From Ochotona curzoniae (Eukaryota > Chordata > Mammalia > Lagomorpha > Ochotonidae): 64,000 nucleotides of DNA. A program made the position numbers and the translations under genes. The notes below the pieces were generated by a model, which did not search any database, was not told the DNA's origin, and saw only the letters and a list, made by a program, of their open reading frames with translations. Positions 12,640 through 25,127 of this stretch are shown piece by piece (positions within the stretch are counted from its first letter, which is position 1; each line of letters begins with the position of its first letter). The stretch covers positions 14,623,001 to 14,687,000 of the forward strand of contig NW_024467083.1 in the NCBI RefSeq assembly GCF_017591425.1. Direction: 5' to 3'.

Positions 12640-12943
12640 CAGATTTTTTTTTTTAGTTGAAAGACAGATTTCACAGAGAGCATAAAGTGAGAGAGAAGAT
12701 CTTCATCTTTTGGTTCACTCTCCAAGTGTTCACAATGGCCAAAGCTGAGCTGTTCTGAAGCCAGGAGCTTGGAGCTTCTTTCGGTCTCCCATGCTGGCAC
12801 AGGGTCCCAAATCTTTTGGCCGTCCTCCACTGCTTTCCCAGGCCACAGCAGGGAGCTGGATCTGAAGTGGGACTGCCAGATCAAGAAGTAATGCCCATAT
12901 CACAGGACATAGGTTAGCTTGTTGAACCACTGCACCAACTCCC
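12640..12943 (-). mobile_element. CSINE
   Basis: Minus-strand SINE. Its 'gcctgggaaagcagtgga' and 'ggtctcccatgc' blocks and T-rich plus-strand start are clear. The head at 12905-12943 is degraded. Confidence 0.88.
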
Positions 12944-13070
12944 ATAATTTAATGAATTTTTCTCATGTTTACATCATCAAATTAAACCTTTCTGTGTTAA
13001 TTGCTTCTACTGATCACAGCTGTCAATTTCAGTTGACTATAAATTCACACATTTAGAATTATAGTCATTT

Positions 13071-13405
13071 TTAGGGTCCGGCACGAAAGCGTAGTAGTTA
13101 AAGTCCTGGCCTTGCATGCGCTGGGATCACATATGGTCACCAGTTCTAATCCTCACAGCCCTGCTTCCCAACCAGCTCCCTGCTTGTGGACTGGGACAAC
13201 AGTTGAGGACGGCCCAAAGCCTTCGGACCCTGCACCTGTGTGGGAGACTGGAAGAGCTCCTGGCTCCTGGCTCCAGCTCCTGATTGGCTCAGTTCCAGCC
13301 ATTGTGCTCACTTGGGGAGTGAACCATCAGACAGAAGATCTTCCTCTCTGTCTCTCCTCCTCTCTGTATATTCACCTTTTCAACCAAAATAAATAAATAA
13401 AAAAA
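13071..13405 (+). mobile_element. CSINE with perfect 16-bp target-site duplication
   Basis: Full-length plus-strand SINE from 'agggtccggcac' to the A-rich tail. It is flanked by 'agaattatagtcattt' at 13055-13070 and again at 13406-13421. The duplication and A-rich tail are what L1-driven insertion leaves. The tRNA-like head keeps recognisable A- and B-box positions. Confidence 0.95.
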
Positions 13406-13582
13406 AGAATTATAGTCATTTGGACTAAAAATGACAGTTGCAAACTTCACAAATAAAATAGATGTACACTAACTTAGTTGCTGCTTGGGAACTCAGCATT
13501 CCATAATACAATGCTCCTTCAAATTTTTCATTTTCCACTTTAGATCCAGTTTTCACTTGGGAATGCAATATACAATAGTCCA

Positions 13583-13775
13583 AGAATTGGGGTTCCTGTG
13601 CCCCATGGAGGAGACCAGCATGACTATGGCTTGCCCTTAGTGTGGTCCGTCTCTGGCTGTTTCAGCCATTTGAGGAGTGAAGCATCAGATGTAGAATTTC
13701 TGTCTCTTCTCTATATGTGTATGTGTGCGCATGTGCCCTTTTTAATTTTGTGGGTCTCCCTTTTAAATAAACATT
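13583..13775 (+). mobile_element. CSINE 3' fragment
   Basis: 'tggggttcctgtgcccc', 'tctggctgtttcagccattt' and 'gaggagtgaagcatcagatg' match the second half of a CSINE, ending near 'cccttttaaataaa'. The 5' half is missing. Confidence 0.75.
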
Positions 13776-13944
13776 ATTTTTTATGAAAATGAAATCTGCT
13801 GTCTACTTAGAGATTACAAATAAGAACATGCTCTGCCAATTACCTCTCCTCTTAGCTCATCTCATAACTATTTATTAATATCGACTACTTATATCATCTA
13901 GAGCTCCCAACATTTGTATGTCTTTGACAGAATTCTTGGTTTCT

Positions 13945-16900
13945 CTCTGTTTTAATTTTTATTTTAACTTCTTTTTAAATTAGTATCATTCTATGATACA
14001 TCTCCATAGGCCCTGGGATTACTGCTTGTCCCTCCCCAAATCCCCTTTCCCTGATAAGACTTGCTTATATTATTACTATAGCATAGCTCTTCATAAACAG
14101 TCACAGGTTCATAATTGCAAGTATGAACAATGGCAGAGGGTCCAGGCTCCCGTTGTCAAGATACAGCTAATACTTTCATTAGTAGTCCATCTTTGATTTG
14201 GAAGTAGAGATGCACACTGCACTGCATCCTCACATCTGCACATGACAGTCTCCATTACACAGTCACCACACATCCCCCTTAAATGAAAATCCACAATACA
14301 AAATCAACAACAGGAAGGAAAATACAAATTTACAATGCCATGAATTTCTCAAGAGGTTTTGATCATTCAATAGTCCTGAACTGCTGGCAAACCCACCACT
14401 CCAATCACGATGAAATCTCTCCCAAATCCACTGTCTGTTTTAGTCCACCTTAGTGGCTCTGTCTGCCCAGATCTTCACTGCCAATCATTGGCTGGGGTGG
14501 TTGATCAATTTTTTTCTGTCCTCCATCCTCTGCCATGGTACCAGGTGTTCACTGCAGGCTCTGATGTACTGCCATATCCTCCAAGTACATTTGGATATTC
14601 TGTCCTCCATCTGAGCAACTGAGGAGGCCCTGCTCTGACACATGCATTCCAGGGTCAGACCACAGTACGTGCAATTCTCTCCATAGTTAGGGTTCTGAGT
14701 CCAGTGGTTCAGTTGGTAGAAAATCAGTGAAGAAACTTCATCTGAGGCCATCCCAGATCTGATTCTTACGTGTGTTTGCCAATACTGTTTCTTAGCTCCC
14801 TCTGGTGGTCATGTGTTCCTGACCTAGGGGTCAGGTAAGCTGGGCATAGTTGGCAAAATCTGTCACCCAAATCAGCCTATGCACACACCAGTAGTTGCAA
14901 TTGCTGGGTCAGTTTTGTCTCCAGCCCTGTGTTTTATGCAACCCATTAGGTGTTAAGCCCAGCCTGATCCTGCCCACCATGTAATTGGCCTTTACATAAA
15001 GCAGTGGGAGCTACAGTCTAGTCAGAGCGACCACAAAAAGCCCCACCTGGCCTGCCCCTGCCTTGGCTCCCATGCTTGCCAATATGTACAGCACACTGTT
15101 ACCAACTGTCCTGTATGCCATTCAGCAACCGTACATGTTGATGGGCATTGAAGCTCAATTCATCCCAACCAACCGCACTATCTAGTTCACATTAGTGCCA
15201 GTGAGTGCCACCATCTGTCTAAACCATGCCTGCACCTGACAGACTTTGGCCCCTGTGCCAGCATCTGCCAGCTGATGTTGCGGCAAAGACCAATCAGTCC
15301 ACACTCACTGGCATTTGCCAGCGGGTATCGTAGCCTGGTCAGGCTAGGCCCACCCCCAAGTCCAACTAATGCTGGTGGGGGCCACACCCTAGCCCAACCT
15401 TGCCAGCCCCAAGTCTTGGCTCTCATGTGGACTGGCTGATATTGCGCTCTGACCCAGTCTGAGTCATACTTCATTCTGGCACTCGGATTCACCAGTTGGC
15501 GATATGGACTGACCCAGCCTGGCCTGCCCCTATCTGTGCCAAATGTATGCTGATGGATACTGTATTTTGGCCTGATTTGGGCTGCTATCTGTCTTGGTTC
15601 TTGCAGTCACCTACAGGGAGTGTGTCCAATAGAGGAGTTCTTCAGGCTCCTCCATCCGGATCTCTCCCAATGCCAGATCACGTGCACACAAGAGGGTCCA
15701 TGAGCCAGTCCACCTCCTATCCTAACAGGAGCAGTGACCTTTCCCTCACTGGCCCTTATCCATTCTGGTTCTTGCTGTTGGGCACTACAGCCCAGCCAAG
15801 CCTGATCCATACCTAGACACAGCTCACACATGGCTCGGTGGGGACAGAGGCTTAGCCTAACCCATCCTATACTTACCCTAGTTCTCATGAGTACCAGTGG
15901 GTGCTGGATTCTTGCCCAGTCTGGCACATCCCTTACCCAGCCCACACACATGTTGAGGGATTCTGCAGCTATATCTAAACCATACCGCAGCCCCCACCCT
16001 AGCCCTCGTGCTCTCCAGTGGGGATCATACTGCGGTCAGGGCATCCCCTAATTTCCCTGGCCATGCCTATTCCCCTCCACAGATCTCATGTGTGCCAGTG
16101 GTTGCTCTGAACTGGCCTCGCATAGCCCCTCATCTGTCTTAGCCCTGCCTTTGGATGTTACGTGGTGGCCTAACATAGCCAGCCCCCAGTCCCAACTCTC
16201 ATTGGCAGATGCTGCAACCTGGCCCTGTCCAGTCTGCTCCCATCCCCAGCTCATGAGAACCAATAGGTGTGATACCCTAGGCCGCCATGATCTGCACTCC
16301 AGCCTGGTTTCTGTACTCAACAGTGGGCTAAGGTCTGCTCGGCCCCGCCTTCTCTGCCTCCTTCCAAATCCAACCCACACACTTGCCAATGGGTGGGGCT
16401 ACCTTGTCCAGCTTGTCTGACCCCTAGGTCTGGAACACGTGCTCAGCATAGGGAGCTGTGGAGCAGGTGTGAGTTTTCCAGGTTCCCCCACTCAACCTGC
16501 TCCCAGACTCAAATCTCATGCTCCTGCAGGTGCTAGGCCCTTGCCGGGCATACCTTGCTCCTTCATCTTGGCCTTTGTATGAGCTGGTGGATGTTTCAGG
16601 CAGGCCTGCCCTACACCCTGTTTAGGATGCACATACAAGTGCTGCAGCTTGAACCTGCCCAGCCTATTCTCAGACCCAGTACCCATGAGTGTTGGTGGGT
16701 TCCATGTTCACACCTAGGTTCAGCCAGTCACCATCTAACTCCCGAGCTAACCAGCAGGACTTGTATTTCCATAGGATTGGGCCCAGTTATCTTCCACAGG
16801 ATCTACCCCTAGGCCTGGTTCTCTTGAGTGCTGGTTAGTGTCATGTCTCTGCTTAATGTGACCTGTCTGCTGTTCCAACACTCAATCAGGTACTGGGATC

Positions 16901-17290
16901 TAGTTCTGCTAGACAGGTCCCTAGCCATAGCTTTCATGTGATATGGCATGTGGTGGTCAGTGATACTCTGCACTAACAAGCCCATCTCAGGATTCCCATG
17001 TGGGCTGGTTAATCAGTCTGACCCATACAGATCTTCTAAACTCTCCCATCCATACCACCAGGTCCCAATTCCCTCATTTACCAGCCAGTACAGTGGCCTT
17101 GTTGTTAAGTGTCCCTCAGGATTTTTTCCTCACATGTACTGTGTCCATATGCATGGATGTCCGTAGGCAATATTTCATCACCTTCAAGTTCCCAGAGGTC
17201 ATTGGCAGGTGGCCAGTGGGCAAAACCCAGTGCCCGATGGATGCAATGGCCACCCACAGAAGAAAATGGTGCTGGCTGCTTAAGAAGTAA
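13945..17290 (-). mobile_element. Composite retroelement E1: GC-rich body plus L1 3' tail
   Basis: Read from 17290 down to 13945. A GC-rich degenerate tandem-repeat block (about 17290-14900) is followed by about 500 bp of less repetitive body (14900-14390). The element then ends in an L1 3' region (14385-13985) with 'ccagatgtgaggat'-type landmarks and the usual 'tgtatcata' terminus. The body is homologous to that of E2 at 57.9-59.2 kb over at least 450 bp. For example, both carry 'ctgagtccagtgg' and 'ttggctggggtggt' in the same order and spacing. E2 ends in a different tail. No open frame of recognisable function is present. The element is presumably non-autonomous and mobilised by L1. It could also be a rearranged L1 whose GC-rich part is a 5' promoter region. 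Confidence 0.65.
14940..17200. repeat. GC-rich degenerate tandem repeat inside E1
   Basis: Irregular units of roughly 50-75 bp recur about 30 times. On the plus strand each is built around 'tgccagtgggtgct'-like and 'cccagcctggcc'-like phrases with 'ctcatg' between. Units are strongly diverged from one another. Composition is sharply GC-richer than the flanks. The 100-codon frames on both strands here follow from composition and low stop density. Confidence 0.7.
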
Positions 17291-17299
17291 GAAGAAAAG

Positions 17300-20130
17300 C
17301 ATTCTAATTACTACTCAGGTTTCCCTATTTGTAATATAGTTTTTATGCTTTTCCAAATTAATGTCTGCAATAAGAAATATTTGTAGTTATTTTATTTAAA
17401 AGATAATCATAAGAAGTAGTAGAAGAGTAAAGGTGTGTTCTGCATAGGTGAAAAAAATAGCTAAAATGCATAAATTATTGAGCTATTTCTTTCTGCACAC
17501 ATATCTAAGAAGCTTCCAAATAAGAAAGTGCTTAGAATGTTCAGCATAAGTAAAGATGTGCCTATTTATCTACTAATACTTCGTATGTTTTACATGAGTA
17601 TGACTTCACTGAGTTTTCCATTTTACACTTTTAGGCTACATAAGTGGGATGGCTGAACAAGTTTCTATGATTTTTGTAGATCCCTGACAGTTAATAAACA
17701 GTGTGGGATATTGATTGATGTATCCATTCACTCATGTCCTTTCCACTAAATGCATTCCTTTGTTTGGATAATTTCTACCATACATTCTAAAATGATAGTT
17801 TTCCTCAGTCTTTCAAAGATTAAGCTCCTTACATGGGTCTTTAGGAGGCCGTGGTTTGGGAGCAGTACTATAAATTCTAAATTATGGTGTATATTTGATC
17901 CTTCCATGCTTCATGAGGTTGATTCTTGACTGTATTGTAGTGGGGTGGCATGGCTTATGCAATTACATAGTTTCACTTACAACTTAAGAAGCATAACGAT
18001 GTTGAAGAGAAAGAGTATGTCCCTAATGTGTGCTATCTCCACTATTTTCCAATGACAAGCTTTTTAATGACCTGTTCTTGCACATGCATTAAACACAGGT
18101 CAGACAGTGAATAATCAGCAAGTCATAATGGCTGCTGTTCCTAGTGATTTTAAAGTTAAGACCTGAGTAAGCACTTCAACTTAAGTCAGTAAATTGATGA
18201 AGTGTACTCTGAGATACAAAGACAACCTACTACAATCTACCCATCACATCCTAATATGGACTGAGAAACCCTTTTGGCCACCATTTCTTCAAATATACTC
18301 TATATTTACTCCTTAATGTAGTTTTTATCTATAATCTCTAAAAATCATCAATATAGAGATTAATGAAACAAGCTACAGTGTCTGTTGCTTTAATTGAGCC
18401 AATACAATGTCAATATATTACCACATTAATAAATTTTTCACACCATTGGCAAACATGTCAGCTGCCCCACATCGATGCCTAGTTCTATGACACAGATCTT
18501 CATTATGGAATATCTCAAGCCCTTATTTCTATTTTTGTTTCCACCGTATATTCTTTCAAGTTTATATCCACTGTTATCATCAGACATGAAAACATCAAAA
18601 ACTCCGATGCTGCTCTCAGACCTTTTTAGCTGGATCACATTCAATAGCAATAACCTTGCCTTCAACATGACTAGGATTAAATAGATTTTCCAGCAAAGTA
18701 ATTCATAGCCTATCATCATGAAGACTGCAAAATGTCCTGGCCATAGCAGCATAGCTTATCAGGTTCAGCACTGTCCGTACTGGGCCAACTGGTGAAAGAA
18801 CTTTGCTCCTGGAACCTAACACCGATAATTCAGAATCCCTAAAGCAGTGGGAACAAAAAGCCCCACACAAGAGTCACTAAATGTTATGGTGGGAGTTCTT
18901 TCAATTTTATGTTTTTCAGATCCCCGTACTCTACATATTAGAGACCCAGTGATCAGTACCGCATGCAGAGCTAAGAATAAGTAGAACAACATGACATCCT
19001 GGAGGAAAGTACAGTTACTATACAGAGTGCATCAGAATTATGACTGTGGAAATGCTGTTGAAGAGAGGGGAGTTTGAAGATTGTAGGATTTGTAAACTGT
19101 TCGATGAAGAATCAAAGCTAGGAACAGAGTTAGGATTTTACAGGTTTTATCTATAAAATTTTTAAGAAGCTGCTACTTAAATAGGCTATTATCCCTGAAC
19201 CAAAGAATTGCAGCCACAACAGGTGAAAAATTTTTTTTCAGATACAAATGGTACAGTCAGAAAATATAATGATGAAATAAAAATCTGCAAAACACTGTAG
19301 ACAAGAATGTTTACTAAGCAAAGAGTATTATTTAACCACTGCAACATTCCCAAATATGTATATTTTTCATGTTATGTAATATTTAAATAGGTTTTCCAAA
19401 CTAGTACCAATATCAGAATTTGAATGATTTAAATTCATAAATATTTACCAGAAACTTGAAAAACACATTAGTAAAACCTCTATTTAAAGAATGCCTCATC
19501 CAATATAGACTTCGTGGCTGATATAGCCAAGAAATGTTAATAAGAAAAAGCATAAGAACTTAACACTAGCTGTGACATGGAGCCTTTATAAATGAAGGCA
19601 AAAAGATCCAGGGAATACTGCATTTTGAATTTAGCAGAAGTGTGATTGGAGAACTGATATACATGCATACATACATGGATTTATGTGCTTGTGTGTATAT
19701 ATATAAAATCTATATTTTATATATTTATATATGTCATAATATATATATTATATAAACATATTTATGTATATATATACGTGTATATATATATATATATATA
19801 TGTAAAATCTAGTAGTAGTAGGCCATAAGTAAGGGCACTTGTTAGAGGCCATTTACACAGGTTATTCTGGCCTTCAAGTGGAGGGCAAGACACACCTGGA
19901 CAGAAAGTCTTATAACCTACATCACAGATGCAGGAAAAAAGACATCTGCTTTTCTGCTGCTAGAGTTTTCTAATCTACTTCAGCTTAAAACATTCTAGAT
20001 GGCAAGGTGACATGTTTTTTGTATCACATTCTGAGCCCTGGCACTTGGTTATGGTTCAAATTTCTATTAAGTTACATTTCACTCAATTCCTCATACTTCT
20101 GTTGGATTAAATAAATTAGACACCAGAGAT
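17300..20130. other. Unassigned DNA with an A/T simple-sequence tract
   Basis: No gene or named repeat is seen. A 104-codon minus-strand frame (18438-18752) has no recognisable domain. Stretches of alternating A/T occur at about 19680-19805, including a (TA)n run near 19780-19802. Confidence 0.45.
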
Positions 20131-20134
20131 CAAA

Positions 20135-20450
20135 CAAAAGCCTTTGGCACAAGGATTAAACTGACATTTGCCACCAGTTTCAGTCCCAGCTGCTCCGCTT
20201 TTGATCCTACTTCTTGATAATGTGCTTGGAAGAGCAACAGAACACAACCTAAATTGTGTGAGCATCTGCAACCCAAACGCGAGATAGAGATTGATGTTCC
20301 TGGTTCCTGACTTGGCTGGCCCAGGCCTGACCACTGCGGCAATTTGATATCTCTCTCTCTCTCTGCTCTTTCTCTCTCTTTCTCTCTCTCTTACGCTCTT
20401 TCTCTCACACTCTCCCTCTTTCTTCATATCACTCTATCAAAAAATATTTT
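20135..20450 (+). mobile_element. Old CSINE subfamily copy with long CT tract
   Basis: Plus strand: 'ccagtttcagtcccagctgc', 'ctggttcctgacttggctgg' and 'cccaggcctgaccactgcgg', followed by a (TC)n-rich block at 20350-20425 that is typical of this subfamily's 3' part. Confidence 0.8.
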
Positions 20451-20454
20451 TTAG

Positions 20455-22245
20455 ACAGAGTTCACATTGCATCTTTCTATTTTTTGTTAAAAAACAAACT
20501 GATGTAAAACTACTGTAAGCATATCTTGGGCCAGAAATAAAAGGAAGAGTGGATTGCAAGAAATATTATAATTCAGAGAATGACAGTGTTTTTACCCAAT
20601 TTGTGATGATGCTTTGTGTAATCTGCCAAAACATATAAAATCGTGCACAATGGTTGCACGTAACTATCTAAGTTGTGGTATATAAACTGTGCCTCAATAA
20701 TAACAAATAAGCTTAGCTAGCTATAAAAAGATAGTATGCTATCATTTTGAAAATGAAAAAAAATCATATCCTGAAAATTATACAAACAATGGAACAGTTC
20801 CTTACAATTAATGCCCATTTTATTTCATATTTTTTTGCTACACTGAAAGATGTATTCATATAAGAAGTCTTCAACAGTTCATGGAAAATGACACAAAATG
20901 TTTTGCATCAAAGTACATTGTTTAAGTACTCTGTTTCTATAAATTGAAACTAGCATCCACTCAACATAAAAGATTTTATGTTCCAAACATGTTGCCTAGG
21001 TACACACTTTTATCAGAAAAGCTGCAAGAAGTATAAGCTTCTCAGAAAATGTTTGAACAGCAGCAAAAACAAAAACAAATTGTTAGAATGCAAAATGATG
21101 CCACTCTTATGTAAAGTTGTTAAAGAATGTTAAACATGGCATTACATTATAGTTCAGTTATTTTGATTCTAGCTATTAACCCAGAAGATTGGAAATCTAT
21201 GATGCTGAAGAGACTTCTGCACTCCTGTAATAATTTAAGCACTGTTCATAACAGTGAGGTTTGGAATCAAGCTCAACATCATTCAGATGCCTTTCAATAC
21301 ACCACATGAACTCCTCTCCTTTAAAAGTTCACTCTGGTACTGGGTCTACAGAAAAACAAACAACATTTGGAGTGGCTTTACTTTTTCCTCCAATGCTCCC
21401 TATCCTTCAGTATTTCTGTCCTGGATACATTTTTCCAAATATTAAAAAAAAAATCTTTTTTTTTTTTGAAATTTCCCAAATTTCTTTTAAATGTGCCCTG
21501 TCAAAGGAAGAAAAAGAAAATCCAGAGAGACTCTGCAGGGTTGCAGATTATAAGCACTTTCACCCCTCTTCACCTGCTATTTCACAGGCGTCTAAAGCAG
21601 AAGACACCAGTGCTCAAAAAATCATCAGACCCTCATAATTCCTGATGTCAGACACCCATGAGCTTGTCCTGACTCTTCTCAAAATCTGCTAACGAACAGA
21701 AAAGGAATTGTTCAGTTGCCTGGCCACATATTCCCAAAAAGTTTTTTTTTTTTAATTATCAATTTGGCTATGTTGTTCTACTTATTCTTAACTCTGCATG
21801 CAATAGTAAGTCTCACACTGCATCTCCTAACAACTGTGCATCTCCCTCCTTAACATCCCCAAGAACAAAGCTCCTGCCACGCATCACTCAGAGCTAAAAA
21901 TCCAGCTCGCTTTCTCATTGTTAAATAACACAAATGGAATTCTCACAAAGAATTGTAGGCTGGACTTCTCCCTATTCTCTTCAATTTATACCTTAGTCTT
22001 TGCTTCACACTGCACTTGGTCAAAAGCAGAGCACATCTCTCCACTAAGATGCAAAAGAGAGCAACATTTTCAGAGGTACCAGAAACTCTCCTCCAGTGAA
22101 CCAGGGAACCAGGTCAGTGCCGAGAATCACAAATTTTCTCCATAATTTGTAGATTGGTGTTAAACTAACACCTGGTTCTTAGTGGAGTCATCTCACATAT
22201 GCTGTTCCATTTGTTTCACATTAAAAACAAGTAGTGACCAGCATT
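20455..22245. other. Unassigned DNA, possibly upstream part of an ERV
   Basis: A 125-codon plus-strand frame (21261-21638) and a shorter one at 21918-22145 have no domain I can recognise. They lie upstream of the env-like remnant at 22.56-23.72 kb, so they could be decayed retroviral internal sequence, but this is unproven. Confidence 0.3.
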
Positions 22246-22247
22246 GT

Positions 22248-22545
22248 TTTGTAGTATATAAACTGCCTTGTGTGATGACATTACCCCATATGGGCACTGG
22301 TTCAAGTCCCAGTTGCTTCACGTTTGACTCAGCTCCTTGTTAATGGGCCTGGGAGAACGCTGGAGCATATCCCAAATACTTAAACCCTGCTACTCACATG
22401 GAAGACCAGGGAGAAGTTCCTGGATCTTGAATCAGGCCTAATCAAGCTCCAACTGTGACTGGGTCCAGTCCATCAAAGATCTCACCCAGTTTCTTCCTCT
22501 TCCTATTTAACTCAGGCTTCAAATTGATACATTTTTTTTTTTAAA
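22248..22545 (+). mobile_element. Old CSINE subfamily copy
   Basis: Plus strand: 'catatgggcactggttcaag', 'tccttgttaatgggcctggg', 'ctgctactcacatgga' and a T-rich terminal run at 22532-22543. It appears to interrupt the surrounding ERV-like DNA. Confidence 0.85.
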
Positions 22546-22559
22546 GCAAAAATCAAAAA

Positions 22560-23720
22560 CCCTCCAAGGCTTCATCACCCAGGAGAATATTCCACCTGAG
22601 CTTTATGATGTACTGATAAAGATTACTGAACCTTCTAACCAGCTGAATTTCCTGAGTTAATTCATATAACACATCCCTCCTCACTCCCTCTGTCTAACAG
22701 TAAGCTTGCACAGTTCTTCCTGTTCTCAGGTTCTCCTACTGACTGACTGTGATTGACTCTTCTAACCCTGTCTCCCAGTTCTGTGTAGTTCACCCCTTTA
22801 CATAATGAGGATTCTCTCCCTAGTTACATACTTCAGAAACACCAATGACACAGTGCCTTCCTACACAAATTCTACCAATGGGTTTCTCATAGATAACCAC
22901 AGATGTTTTATTCTTTAAGAAAATAAGCAGTTGGAGGTAAGTCACGTTAACCTTGGCAGTCTTGTATAACTCCTTACAGGTGCCACACTAGCAGGCACTC
23001 TCGATGTTAAGCAGCAAGGACCCGGAAGAGAACAAGGCACATAGGTATTTCGACATTGGTCTTCCTTCCTTCCGTCAACCAGCAAAGATGATCCTTTACG
23101 TTTGTGGGACCATCAGGTGCCTCTGCCTATCTACTAGGTAGCCTTGAAACAACTTATCTTTCTATCTCCCAACATCAGTGCGACTCCCAATAACCAATCA
23201 CTACTGATTCCTCTCACAAGAAATATTTACCATGGGGGTATTGCCATCTCAACATGCTTCCTCATCAAGCTAGGCATTGTCACTATAGGTAAGAGAAGTT
23301 GGCACATCCTGTTTTTTACTACCAGTCTCATTCACAAGATATGCAAGACAATATCTCAAGCCCTTTGTAAGGTACAAGGTCAAGTGAATTACTTGACAAC
23401 AGCAATTTTACAAAATCAATGGGCTTGGCTCAGTTAAAATAAATGGGACCTCTGTTTATTTTAAGAGTATTATTCTATGTCATCCAATCTGGTGTTGTCA
23501 GAGATGGTGCTCATAAGCTTGGAAACAAAATTTGACAGTGGATGTGTGACCATTGAAACAACTGGCTCAGAAAATTCTGGCAATCTGATCATATACCCCT
23601 TTTCGACCTACTCATAACAATATTTCTTCTGAAGTTCTTATATTTAGTAGCTGAGGGAAATTTTTAACTCAGTTGTCCAGATCCCACTCAAAAAGTTTTG
23701 TGATAACATCTTCCTGCTAG
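22560..23720 (+). pseudogene. Class I ERV env remnant
   Basis: The plus-strand frame at 23144-23437 carries a segment resembling the transmembrane-subunit ectodomain of gammaretrovirus-type envelopes: a Q/V/L-rich heptad stretch ending in a 'LQNQWA' motif, which corresponds to the conserved 'LQN.RG' core of the immunosuppressive-like region. Weak env-like similarity continues on both sides but is interrupted by several stops and frameshifts, so no functional protein is possible. No intact LTR pair, gag or pol could be identified around it. It is an old, inactivated copy. Confidence 0.5.
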
Positions 23721-23721
23721 G

Positions 23722-24305
23722 AGTCTGTCCTGTAACAGTTAGTGTTCTATCAACCACAATGTTTGGAGGACAAAGGAAAACCAACACTAATTATGCTCCT
23801 CATCAACAGAACAACAGGAAATAGATATTGAGACTTTTGTTCTGTGCATATGTATATGCACAGATATATACATAAAGAAAAACATATATATATGTGTGTA
23901 CAGAGAACATTCACTAATATAAGGGTTGTACATATGTTTAAATCCACGTTATCACAGGTAATGTGGCATTTTGCACATTCAAAAGACCCCTCCCAATAAG
24001 GGCAAAAAGCCTGTTATCCTTGGGCTGAAACTTAACTTTAACTTCCCCAAATACTGTTTGGGTAAGCTATAAGCCTACCTCAAACCCCACTATACTTTCA
24101 TTTCTATGATAAGATTCTTTTCTGACTTAATTGGTCATCTCTTTTCTGAATCCCAAAATTCAAACACCCAGCACTCTTCAATCAAGGCATGGTAAATTTT
24201 TCCTGGCTGGTATAATCTGCCAGTTCATGTTTCTTCTTCAAAATTAATGTTTATTCTTTTTTAAAAAGCTCTATTCATTTATCTGTAAGGTAAACGTTAT
24301 GTAAA
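23722..24305. other. Unassigned DNA
   Basis: May be the 3' end of the ERV, since it directly follows the env-like part. I cannot place an LTR boundary or polypurine tract. A short alternating A/T run lies near 23845-23900. Confidence 0.35.
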
Positions 24306-24307
24306 AA

Positions 24308-24630
24308 TAAAGGGCCCATCGTGGTGGCCTAGTGGCTGAAATCCTCACCTTGCATGTGCCAGGATCACATAAGGGCTCTGGTTCTAATCCTGGCAGACCC
24401 ACTTTCCATTCTGCTCCCTGACTGTGACCTGGGGATGCATCAAGGAAGGCCCAATGCCTTGGGACACTGCACCCGCATTGGAGACCTGGAAGAAGCTCCT
24501 GGCTCCTGGCTTCAGATCAGCTCACCTACGGCCAATGCAGTCACTTGGGGAGTGAATCATTGGACAAAAGATCTTCTTCCTCTCTGTCTTTCCTCCTCTG
24601 TGTATATCTGACTTTGAAATAAAAAAAGGA
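24308..24630 (+). mobile_element. CSINE, full length
   Basis: Plus strand from 'agggcccatcgtggtggcct' to the A-rich tail after 'ctgactttgaaataaaa'. All body blocks are present in order. Confidence 0.92.
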
Positions 24631-24635
24631 AAGAA

Positions 24636-24930
24636 GGACACATTCACAGAAAGAGAGAGAGAGAGAGAGAGAGAGAAATGAGATCTTCGATCTGTTGATT
24701 CACTCATCATTCAATCAAGATGGAAAGAGGGGATACACAAATGCCGGGAGCTTATCTTGAATATTTCATGTGAGTTCAGGAGCCCAAATACTTGGACCAT
24801 GTTCAGCTTTTTCCTTAGGCTCATTAGCAGGGACCTGGCTTAGAAGCGGAGCAGCCAATAATCAAAGTGTCACCCAAAGGCGAGCCAATACAACAGGTGG
24901 TGGCTTTATTAGCTGTATCAAGTACCAGCC
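24636..24930 (-). mobile_element. Old CSINE subfamily copy with GA tract
   Basis: Minus strand. The plus-strand (GA)n run at 24650-24677 is the reverse of this subfamily's CT-rich 3' part, and 'attagcagggacctggctta' and 'gcggagcagcc' are complements of its body. It lies tail to tail with the preceding younger SINE. Confidence 0.75.
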
Positions 24931-25127
24931 ACATCTTGTTTCTTCTTTAAATGAGCAATCAGTTTGTAAACTGATCATTTCTTTTAAGCATCATCCTCAT
25001 AACCTTTTGGAAAGTAGTTAAGTTTCCTTCTTTCCTGAACCAAGTTTCAGCACGAATTTGATGTTTTTCCTTCAACATTAGCTTCTACAAATAGTGACAC
25101 ATTTAACATAATATTTCATTTTTTAGA

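Noticed and set aside
15187..16420. Several frames of 100-114 codons on both strands in the GC-rich block
   Set aside because: They overlap on both strands, are built from the repeating unit and show no domain or splice context. Low stop density follows from composition.
18438..18752. 104-codon minus-strand frame with hydrophobic start
   Set aside because: I tried to match it to known membrane or mitochondrial proteins and found no convincing family. Other phases also show short open stretches, so a decayed processed pseudogene is possible but cannot be named.
20875..20960. 'cttcaacagttcatggaaaa', reminiscent of an old mammalian DNA-transposon or L1 3' motif
   Set aside because: Too short and diverged to assign to a family with confidence by eye.
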